This document shows, one piece after another, positions 7,563 to 12,054 of a stretch of DNA of 13,013 bases (its first letter is position 1; each line of letters begins with the position of its first letter). A program made the translations under genes and the position numbers. The DNA lies in the NCBI GenBank assembly GCA_002773495.1, contig PFAX01000014.1, forward strand, positions 7,372 to 20,384, given 5' to 3'. Under the pieces are notes generated by a model. The model searched no databases and was not told where the DNA came from. It saw nothing but the letters and a program-made list of their open reading frames with translations. The stretch comes from a bacterium (Candidatus Gribaldobacteria) CG10_big_fil_rev_8_21_14_0_10_37_21 (GTDB lineage Bacteria > Patescibacteriota > Minisyncoccia > Minisyncoccales > CG1-02-41-26).

Positions 7563-8454
7563 TTCTAAAATAATTTAAAATATCAAGCAAGGTTTTTTCT
7601 AGAGGAATTTTATTCTCCCAGCCGGTTTTTCGCCTAAATCGAGAACTATCCCCTACTTTTATCGGAACATCAACAGGCCGAAAAAGGTTTGGGTCTTTTT
7701 CAACGGTTATTCTTATTTTTGAAAAAGAAAGCAAAGTTTCCAAAATATCCGCGATTTTAACGGCTTTATCGCTTGATATGTTATAGGGTATGCCAAAATC
7801 GCATTTTTCTGAAGCTAAATAATAGGCCTTAACTATATCTCTTACATCAGAAAAGTCCCTGACAGCTTCTAAATTACCTACTTTTAAAAGAGGGGCTTTC
7901 AGGCCAAGCTCAATTTCAGCGATTTGCCTAGCAAAGGCGGGGGCGACAGCTCTTGGCCCTTGTTTTGGGCCAGTATGATTAAATGTTCTACTTAAAACTA
8001 CCTTTACCTTAAAATGTTTAAAGTATTGCAAAGCTATATTTTCCTGAATTACTTTAGAAGAACCATACGGGGATGTCGGGTTCAAGGGCATTTCTTCTTT
8101 TAAGGGAGCGGTGGAGCTTAAAATACCATACTCTTCTGAAGACCCAGCTGATAAAATAACGGGCTTACTTTTCAACTGACGAGCTGATTCTAAAATATTT
8201 AAAACCGAAAAAATATTAGTTGAAAAAGTAGCAAATGGATCTTGCAGAGAATCTGTAACACTGCTTTTTCCAGCTAAGTGGAAAATGACATCGGGCTGTA
8301 TTTTGTTCAATAAGCCGTCTGTTTTCTTGAAATCAGTTAAATCACACTCTGATTGAGTAATACCAAAAACATCATCACCTTTTAAAACAGCCAGCTCTCT
8401 TAAATAAGGCCCGACAAAACCTTCTGAACCTGTAATTAATATTTTTTTTGACAT
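7546..8454 (-). CDS. rmd: GDP-4-keto-6-deoxy-D-mannose reductase-like SDR (GDP-D-rhamnose synthesis)
   Basis: This 302-residue extended SDR resembles Rmd, which reduces the Gmd product to GDP-D-rhamnose. Seen: GSEGFVG cofactor loop at 9-15, active-site Ser105/Ser106 with Glu107 in SAGSSEEYG, and Tyr130/Lys134 of YxxxK (PYGSSK). The block SRTFNHTGPKQG, then VGNLEAVRDFSDVRDIV, and the end with FRPVDVP and GDSSRFRRKTGW match the Rmd/GDP-6-deoxysugar reductase group rather than dTDP or UDP epimerases. A GDP-6-deoxy-talose or GDP-fucose-type enzyme is less likely but possible. The ATG at 8454, 14 bp after the preceding stop, was chosen; the frame stays open upstream to 8529, but that extension lies inside the preceding gene and would precede the glycine-rich loop with 25 unrelated residues. 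An AAGG just upstream is a weak SD. Confidence 0.85.
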   Translation of the reverse strand: MSKKILITGSEGFVGPYLRELAVLKGDDVFGITQSECDLTDFKKTDGLLNKIQPDVIFHLAGKSSVTDSLQDPFATFSTNIFSVLNILESARQLKSKPVILSAGSSEEYGILSSTAPLKEEMPLNPTSPYGSSKVIQENIALQYFKHFKVKVVLSRTFNHTGPKQGPRAVAPAFARQIAEIELGLKAPLLKVGNLEAVRDFSDVRDIVKAYYLASEKCDFGIPYNISSDKAVKIADILETLLSFSKIRITVEKDPNLFRPVDVPIKVGDSSRFRRKTGWENKIPLEKTLLDILNYFRNELAK

Positions 8455-8468
8455 AGACCTTATTATTA

Positions 8469-9095
8469 TTAATGAAAAGCCACTGCCCATAATTCGCCGA
8501 ACAGAGTTAGCGAATGGCTTATTTCCCAACCGCTTTCTAATAACTCTTTTTTAAAACTTGAAAAAGTGTACTCAATAAAATGCCCCTTGTCTAAACGATA
8601 TTCAACGCCCAGTTCTTTTTTATATAAGGTGAGCCAATCTCTTTCTAATAAAGGAACCCTAATTAAAATCTTCGGGGCCAAGCCATTTAATCTTTTTAAA
8701 AAATCAACTCTTTCTTTAAGATGCTCTAAAACATTTGATAAAACAATGACATCAAAACTTTCTTTAAAATTATATTCAAGAATGTCCCCTAAAATAAACT
8801 TTAGATTAGGTAGCTTAAACTTCTGCCTGGCTTTCGCGATGTTTTCTTTGGTTATGTCTATACCAACGACTTCTTTGGCTTTTTGAGCAAGTACAAAAGC
8901 CAAAAACCCAGCCCCACAACCAAGGTCTAAAACCTTGTCAGTAGTGCTTATGTTATCTAAAAAAAACTGATGGTAGCGCATCAGCCGATGCTTAGGGTGC
9001 TTGCCCCCTTCTTGTTTAATTGCCAAAAAACTAAGCAGTTGATAAATAAAATTATCCACCCTTAAAACCATTTTTATAACAAAACGAATAAACAT
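8469..9095 (-). CDS. Class I SAM-dependent methyltransferase, first gene of the glycan operon
   Basis: This protein of up to 208 residues has motif I VLDLGCGAGF at 55-64, strand-2 acid Asp80 in VVGID, a DILEYNF loop, and FDVIVLSNVLEHL ahead of a conserved IRVPLLERDW segment. The pattern fits methyltransferases often found in polysaccharide clusters. The ATG at 9095 lies only about 2 nt from the predicted transcription start, so the mRNA would be nearly leaderless; an in-frame ATG at 9071 would give a leader of about 26 nt and remove eight residues, and I cannot decide between them. The gene is followed after 14 bp by the Rmd-like gene and heads the operon. Sugar or chain-terminus methylation is inferred. 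Confidence 0.88.
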   Translation of the reverse strand: MFIRFVIKMVLRVDNFIYQLLSFLAIKQEGGKHPKHRLMRYHQFFLDNISTTDKVLDLGCGAGFLAFVLAQKAKEVVGIDITKENIAKARQKFKLPNLKFILGDILEYNFKESFDVIVLSNVLEHLKERVDFLKRLNGLAPKILIRVPLLERDWLTLYKKELGVEYRLDKGHFIEYTFSSFKKELLESGWEISHSLTLFGELWAVAFH

Positions 9096-9103
9096 ATTGC
9101 TCT

Positions 9104-9132
9104 ATCATACATCAAAAAACCCCTGCTTTCAA
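9104..9132 (-). promoter_or_regulatory. Promoter of the glycan operon
   Basis: Read on the minus strand, TTGAAA (9132-9127) and TATGAT (9109-9104) are separated by exactly 17 bp. The predicted start of transcription is near 9097, only about 2 nt from the ATG at 9095. No other good promoter is seen upstream of the nine-gene cluster. The rest of the 9133-9203 spacer holds only weak, T-tract-less hairpins. Confidence 0.6.
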
Positions 9133-9203
9133 GCTTTCTTTTTTCCGCGAATACTAAACCTGTGCGGCTATGTCCGAGAGTTGTTGCTATCGGAGTAATT
9201 ATA

Positions 9204-9653
9204 TTAAACTGACTCGGTTAGTTTGATTTCTCTTGATAGGACTTGCTTTAAAGAAAAGCTTTCTTCAAGGGTAGCTCTGGCTTGTTTGGCTAATCGTTCA
9301 GACAAAGAGCTATCTTTGAAAAGAGCAACTACTTCGCCTTTCTCGTCTTTTAAGGCAAGAACTTTTTCCTGAGTTTTTTCCTGAGTTTTTTCAAGCTCTG
9401 CGGCTTCTTGCTTTGAAATATTTAAAACAATCGGAATTGGCCAAACTTCCCCGCTAACAAGACACATTTCTTTAACCACCCTTTCAAAATCGTCTCTTTT
9501 CAAAAAACCAGTTAAAGGCGAATAAACCCCTTTGGCTATGTTTTTAACATCTTTAACCTGCTCTTCGTCTAAAACCAAAAAAGGCAAGCTCTCGGCCCGC
9601 TTAATCGCCTCTTCTCTTTCTTTACCTTGCAAAACATTATCAACTAATTGCAT
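9204..9653 (-). CDS. Chimeric ORF: ATP-sulfurylase PUA-like N-domain plus GT4-like C-terminal tail
   Basis: Residues 1-112 of this 149-residue ORF closely follow the N-terminal PUA-like domain of ATP sulfurylase (Sat): LVDNVLQGKEREE, IAKGVYSPLTGF at 39-50, and GEVWPIPIVLNIS at 68-80. The catalytic domain with its QxRNP and HxxH motifs is entirely absent, so it cannot make adenylyl sulfate. Residues 113-149 (SERLAKQARATLEESFSLKQ and on) instead resemble the C-terminal helix of GT4 glycosyltransferases, including the one ending at 10741 in this window (AEQLGLQARETIEKGFALEQ). A TQEKTQEK duplication reflects a 12-bp DNA repeat near 9365-9390. It starts 16 bp after the toxin gene and may be co-transcribed with it. 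It could be a rearrangement relic or a small protein with a recruited PUA-like fold; no function can be assigned. Confidence 0.7.
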   Translation of the reverse strand: MQLVDNVLQGKEREEAIKRAESLPFLVLDEEQVKDVKNIAKGVYSPLTGFLKRDDFERVVKEMCLVSGEVWPIPIVLNISKQEAAELEKTQEKTQEKVLALKDEKGEVVALFKDSSLSERLAKQARATLEESFSLKQVLSREIKLTESV

Positions 9654-9669
9654 TTGCTTTTAAAATAAA

Positions 9670-9924
9670 TTATGCCTTCTTGTAGTGGTTGGTAATTTGT
9701 AAAATTTCAACAAAACCATCCTTGCCAATAAAAAACAACGCCCTGTATTTTTTATCAAGGCGAAAAGAATAAATTGCTCTCCACTTGGGCTCAAGGAGTT
9801 CAACATTCAATGAGGTATGACGGATGTCTTTTTCAAACAACTTTTTCGCTTTTGCCCATTTAGCTAGAAGCCCTCTATCACGCAGGAACATTTCTAATCT
9901 TGGTTTTAGTGGTCTTATCACCAT
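9670..9924 (-). CDS. RelE/ParE-superfamily toxin
   Basis: This 84-residue protein has the compact layout of RelE-type ribosome-dependent mRNases: an N-terminal two-helix stretch (FLRDRGLLAKWAKAKKLFEK), a SLNVELLEP strand region, and the core YSFRLDKKYRALFFI leading to an ITNHYKK end. Candidate catalytic residues are Arg55, Lys59, Arg61 and His80, comparable with the basic residues and terminal His of this family. The gene overlaps the antitoxin by 47 bp, a layout common in toxin-antitoxin pairs. An internal ATG at 9891 would shorten the overlap to 14 bp; the longer form is preferred because the leading segment looks like part of helix 1. Gyrase-poisoning ParE activity is the alternative, but mRNA cleavage is more likely. 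Confidence 0.82.
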   Translation of the reverse strand: MVIRPLKPRLEMFLRDRGLLAKWAKAKKLFEKDIRHTSLNVELLEPKWRAIYSFRLDKKYRALFFIGKDGFVEILQITNHYKKA

Positions 9925-10135
9925 AATTTTTTAAATAAGAAGAATCAGCTAATCCCTCTTTAAGATCTTTTAAAAAACTCTCTGTATAAAGATTGGTTTT
10001 TCTAAAATCATTAATCACATCTTGAGGAGAATCCGCAACCAAGGAAGCAAAAAAATAACCAGCAAACAATTTGAAAGCGTCCGCTTGCTTCTTAAGTTTT
10101 TTGTATTCAATTTTTGAAACCGTTATAGTATCCAT
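9878..10135 (-). CDS. Antitoxin of the RelE-like pair
   Basis: This 85-residue protein begins TITVSKIEYKKLKKQADAF, a short beta strand followed by a charged helix, as in Phd/RelB-type antitoxins that dimerise and bind DNA through the N-terminus. The C-terminal part (FRKTNLYTESFLKDLKEGLADSSY) would wrap the toxin. It lies upstream of and overlaps the toxin gene, the usual order. Autorepression is expected for such pairs, and an inverted repeat (10166-10179) covers the -35 box of its promoter. The ATG at 10135 coincides with the predicted transcription start, so the mRNA is probably leaderless. The exact antitoxin family is uncertain. Confidence 0.8.
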   Translation of the reverse strand: MDTITVSKIEYKKLKKQADAFKLFAGYFFASLVADSPQDVINDFRKTNLYTESFLKDLKEGLADSSYLKNYGDKTTKTKIRNVPA

Positions 10136-10141
10136 AAATAT

Positions 10142-10170
10142 AGTATAAACCCTCTCCTTCCCCCCGTCAA
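10142..10170 (-). promoter_or_regulatory. Promoter of the toxin-antitoxin operon
   Basis: Read on the minus strand, TTGACG (10170-10165) and TATACT (10147-10142) are spaced by 17 bp. Only six bases separate the -10 box from the antitoxin ATG, which predicts a transcript starting on the A of the start codon. Confidence 0.65.
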
Positions 10171-10179
10171 CCCCTTGAC
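10166..10179. promoter_or_regulatory. Inverted repeat shared by two divergent -35 boxes (candidate operator)
   Basis: GTCAA (10166-10170) and TTGAC (10175-10179) form a perfect inverted repeat around CCCC. The left arm is part of the -35 box of the toxin-antitoxin promoter and the right arm part of the -35 box of the plus-strand promoter. The antitoxin is a candidate ligand. The symmetry may be only a by-product of two back-to-back consensus -35 boxes. Confidence 0.4.
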
Positions 10180-10203
10180 AAGCTCAAGAAATTATGCTAT
10201 AAT
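10175..10203 (+). promoter_or_regulatory. Perfect-consensus sigma70-type promoter of the hairpin-rich transcript
   Basis: TTGACA (10175-10180), a 17-bp spacer and TATAAT (10198-10203) match the housekeeping consensus exactly. The spacer ends in TGC, adding an extended -10 element. The predicted start is near 10210. This is the strongest promoter in the window and suggests high constitutive expression. Confidence 0.85.
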
Positions 10204-10229
10204 ACGAGTGTGAAATCAAAAGGAAAAAT

Positions 10230-10321
10230 CAGCTCGGTTTAAGGTTTTCGCCATAAACCAAGAGCTGTTGTTCTTTACAGGGGGTTAATCGTTTAGCCCC
10301 ATATTCTCTTTTGAAAGGAGA
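10230..10321 (+). promoter_or_regulatory. Structured 5' leader with SD-masking hairpin
   Basis: Three consecutive hairpins precede the ATG at 10326. In the first, CAGCTC (10230-10235) pairs with GAGCTG (10262-10267) and GGTTTA (10236-10241) with TAAACC (10254-10259), with a two-A bulge. In the second, 10281-10288 pairs with 10293-10300 around a TCGT loop. In the third, TCTCTTT (10305-10311) pairs with 10315-10321, burying the SD AAGGAG (10315-10320). The last could act as a thermosensor or as a ligand- or ribosome-dependent translation switch. No known riboswitch family is recognised. Confidence 0.5.
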
Positions 10322-10325
10322 AAAA

Positions 10326-10691
10326 ATGAAAAAGTTTGAAACGACATTGATGGTAATGGCTATTACGGCGCTCGTGGCCGTAATTGCCATAATGATTTTT
10401 GTTGACGTTCAGAACGGGCGCCAACAAAAAGAGGCCCAAATTTGGGCATCCATCCACAGTCTTCAAGCAGGCGAGAATGCCTGCTTTAAGACAAACGGTG
10501 CTTTCCACGTTGTGTCGTGGAAACACCAGACAAGCGGCACCGATGCCGCTTGGAGTGGGATACTATTTGAAGCTTACAAGCAGCAGAGCGCCACCTTAAT
10601 GGTAAGTGCTAAAACAAGGAATTTGCTCTTCCTGCTTTCTGAGGCAGGAGAACAAACCTTGCATCCAGCCGAAGGAGGTGGCTGGAAATAA
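10326..10691 (+). CDS. Small putative membrane-anchored protein, unknown family
   Basis: This 121-residue ORF begins MKKFE and has one strongly hydrophobic segment at about residues 8-26 (LMVMAITALVAVIAIMIF), followed by a polar, Trp/Gln/Ala-rich region. The likely topology is an N-in anchor with an exported C-terminal domain. The N-terminus vaguely recalls type IV pilin-like proteins, but there is no prepilin peptidase site, so I do not assign that family. The ATG at 10326 is preceded at 5 nt by AGGAG, the only strong SD in the window; an in-frame TTG at 10311 lies inside the masking hairpin and is rejected as the start. The coding region is G/C-rich and lies wholly within a run of strong hairpins, so the ORF could be incidental to a structured RNA. 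The SD, start and membrane segment argue that it is translated. Confidence 0.55.
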   Translation: MKKFETTLMVMAITALVAVIAIMIFVDVQNGRQQKEAQIWASIHSLQAGENACFKTNGAFHVVSWKHQTSGTDAAWSGILFEAYKQQSATLMVSAKTRNLLFLLSEAGEQTLHPAEGGGWK

Positions 10692-10694
10692 AAT

Positions 10695-10741
10695 AATCCC
10701 GCAAACCAGACAACACAAATGTGTTGACGGTTTGCGGGATT
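10695..10741. terminator. Long bidirectional terminator hairpin
   Basis: The arms ATCCCGCAAACC (10696-10707) and GGTTTGCGGGAT (10729-10740) are perfectly complementary and extend one further pair. Inside, CAACAC (10711-10716) pairs with GTGTTG (10721-10726). It lies between the plus-strand ORF stop (10691) and the convergent glycosyltransferase stop (10741) and is flanked on both sides by T-rich runs when read in the respective direction. Confidence 0.85.
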
Positions 10742-11895
10742 TAATTTGCTATAAGGTCTTTTAATAAGACAACTTCTTTTTCAAGGGCTTGCTCTAAGGC
10801 AAACCCTTTTTCTATTGTCTCGCGGGCTTGAAGTCCTAATTGTTCCGCAAAAAATTTATCTCTCAAAAGTAAAGTAAGACCTTTGGTAATATCTTTTTTT
10901 AGGGGATTAACAAGCAAACCGTTTCTATTCTGGGAGACTGTTTCTTTAATACCTTCAATGTCACTTGTCAAACAAGGCAAACCACAAGCCATTGCTTCTA
11001 ACAGGGCCTTGGGGTTGCCTTCGTAAAGCGAGGGCAAAACAAAAACCTCGCATTTATTTAGCAAAGCGGGTAGTTGTTCGTTGGGAAGTTTGCCTAAAAA
11101 AACAATTTTTTTATTGTTTTGCGCTTGTTCTTGCAATGCCTCTTTTTCCGGGCCATCGCCTGCTATGTAAAGTTTGACTTGGGGTAGTTCGTTCACTGCT
11201 GCAATTAGTTCTTTCAAGTTTTTTTCCCGCGACAGCCGACCCACAAAACAAACAGAATTTAGTTCTTTTTTTAGTTCAGGCATGGGCTTAAATAAGTCGA
11301 TGTCAATATAGTTTGAGATAATCGCAATCTTACTCTCTTTTATCTTGAATGTCTTTTGGGCAAAATCCTTATCTGCTCGCGATGTAAAAATAATTTTGTT
11401 GGCTATTTTATAAGCCCAAAACTCCAAGCAATAAACGATTGCCCTTTCCCATAGGGGTTTTTTAGCTTTTGATAGAGTAAAAAGCCACTCATACCCGCAC
11501 CTCACAACTAATTTTTTGCGGTAAATAATTTTAGCTATAATGGCTGGCAAAGCGCCAGACATTTGGTTTGTTTTCAAAATATCGCACTTTTTGATTGCTT
11601 TTGCTTGTAAAAACGGCATTAAAAACACATAAAGCCAGCTAGGTACGAGGTCAGACCTCGTACAGACCTGTACGAGGTCTGACCTCGTACAGCTGTCACC
11701 TAAAAGAGATTCTTCGCTTTGCTCAGAATAACACGCACACGAACGACGCAAATCGTATGTAAAAAAAGAAACCTTGCCAAGTTGTTGGCCAAGCATTGTG
11801 TAATACTTTAATTCCCTATTTAAATAGCCCTGTTTTTCCCATGTTTCAATCCCCACCCCATAAGAAAAAAACAGGCCCAAGGTTTTGTTGTTCAT
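10741..11895 (-). CDS. GT4-family glycosyltransferase with in-frame repeat insertion
   Basis: This 384-residue GT-B protein has GRLSREKN (219-226) contacting the donor phosphates, EX7E as Glu292 and Glu300 in YEGNPKALLEAMACGLP, and the NGLLVNP end typical of GT4. Residues 50-86 are odd: RRSCACYSEQSEESLLGDSC followed by two CTRSDLV units 9 residues apart. This segment is a translation of dispersed palindromic repeats (11643-11733). It falls between a beta strand (VSFFTYD) and the next helix of the N-terminal acceptor domain, where a loop could tolerate it. Without it the protein would have a normal length of about 347. The gene is convergent with the hairpin-rich transcript, with its stop right after the shared terminator, and about 160 bp from the dehydrogenase gene. 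It is likely another surface-glycan transferase; whether it remains active is unknown. Confidence 0.88.
   Translation of the reverse strand: MNNKTLGLFFSYGVGIETWEKQGYLNRELKYYTMLGQQLGKVSFFTYDLRRSCACYSEQSEESLLGDSCTRSDLVQVCTRSDLVPSWLYVFLMPFLQAKAIKKCDILKTNQMSGALPAIIAKIIYRKKLVVRCGYEWLFTLSKAKKPLWERAIVYCLEFWAYKIANKIIFTSRADKDFAQKTFKIKESKIAIISNYIDIDLFKPMPELKKELNSVCFVGRLSREKNLKELIAAVNELPQVKLYIAGDGPEKEALQEQAQNNKKIVFLGKLPNEQLPALLNKCEVFVLPSLYEGNPKALLEAMACGLPCLTSDIEGIKETVSQNRNGLLVNPLKKDITKGLTLLLRDKFFAEQLGLQARETIEKGFALEQALEKEVVLLKDLIAN
11643..11733. repeat. Composite palindromic repeat inserted within the glycosyltransferase gene
   Basis: Two 21-bp near-identical palindromes (11643-11663 and 11670-11690), each GTACGAGGTC, one base, GACCTCGTAC, lie 27 bp apart and can form a large cruciform. 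Adjacent on the minus strand is GAGCAAAGCGAAGAATCT (within 11702-11733), which from memory belongs to a widespread dispersed repeat translating as SEQSEES or SERSEES. All three blocks keep the reading frame. Confidence 0.8.
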
Positions 11896-11949
11896 CTTTA
11901 ACTTTTAAAAATAAAAACACTGGAAAAAATACAAATACGGGAAGCACCT

Positions 11950-12048
11950 AAAAAATGGCGAAAGGAGTTAATTTCAAAGAGTATAAAAGTATCACAAGGT
12001 CTAACCACCTACGGGACTCTTTGAAATTACACTCCCGAGCCATTTTTT
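11950..12048. repeat. 99-bp imperfect inverted repeat / long hairpin
   Basis: Arms of 33 nt at 11950-11982 and 12016-12048 flank a 33-nt loop. The outer 10 bp (AAAAAATGGC with GCCATTTTTT) and inner 14 bp (TAATTTCAAAGAGT with ACTCTTTGAAATTA) pair perfectly. Between them GGAGT (11964-11968) pairs with ACTCC (12031-12035), with one bulge and a small internal loop. It starts 7 bp downstream of the dehydrogenase stop (12055). Possibilities are a bidirectional terminator whose U tract is within the stem, a MITE-like element without an obvious target duplication, or a small hairpin RNA. Confidence 0.75.
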
Positions 12049-12054
12049 ATTTTA

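Larger units (their letters stand above)
10210..10745 (+). ncRNA. Candidate structured or dual-function RNA of about 535 nt
   Basis: From a consensus promoter to a strong terminator the transcript is almost continuous stem-loops. Leader: 10230-10267, 10281-10300 and 10305-10321. Body: 10356-10390 (13 bp, one mismatch), 10434-10447, 10459-10492 (13 bp, one mismatch), 10497-10527 (12 bp, one bulge), 10531-10552 (9 bp), 10587-10610 (8 bp), 10622-10656 (14 bp, with mismatch and bulge), 10664-10686 (7 bp), then the terminator at 10695-10741. The body is visibly richer in G and C than its neighbours, as expected for structured RNA in an AT-rich genome. I recognise no known class: RNase P, tmRNA, 6S and SRP signatures are absent. 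A 121-codon ORF spans the body, so this may be an mRNA with extreme structure or a dual-function RNA. Confidence 0.5.

Noticed and set aside
8455..8529. N-terminal extension of the Rmd-like reductase
   Set aside because: It lies within the preceding methyltransferase gene and would put 25 unrelated residues before the cofactor-binding strand; the ATG at 8454 fits the family.
9160..9200. tRNA-like fragment (TGTCCGAGAGTTG, then a TCGGA arm)
   Set aside because: It is only a short stem with a D-arm-like string; no acceptor stem, anticodon arm or T arm can be formed around it.
10326..10420. Type IV prepilin N-terminus in the small ORF
   Set aside because: There is a hydrophobic helix but no Gly/Ala cleavage site followed by Phe-x4-Glu in the proper order.
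10293..10526. Minus-strand 77-residue ORF opposite the small membrane-protein gene
   Set aside because: There is no promoter or SD in that direction and it has a biased composition; it is explained by the palindromic hairpins, which leave several frames open.
10210..10745. RNase P RNA, tmRNA, 6S or SRP RNA as identity of the hairpin-rich transcript
   Set aside because: Their conserved core sequences and overall folds are not visible; there is no tRNA-like end with CCA and no single long 6S-type rod.
11950..12048. Insertion sequence with terminal inverted repeats
   Set aside because: The element is only 99 bp with no transposase and no visible target-site duplication; kept as an inverted repeat of unknown origin.
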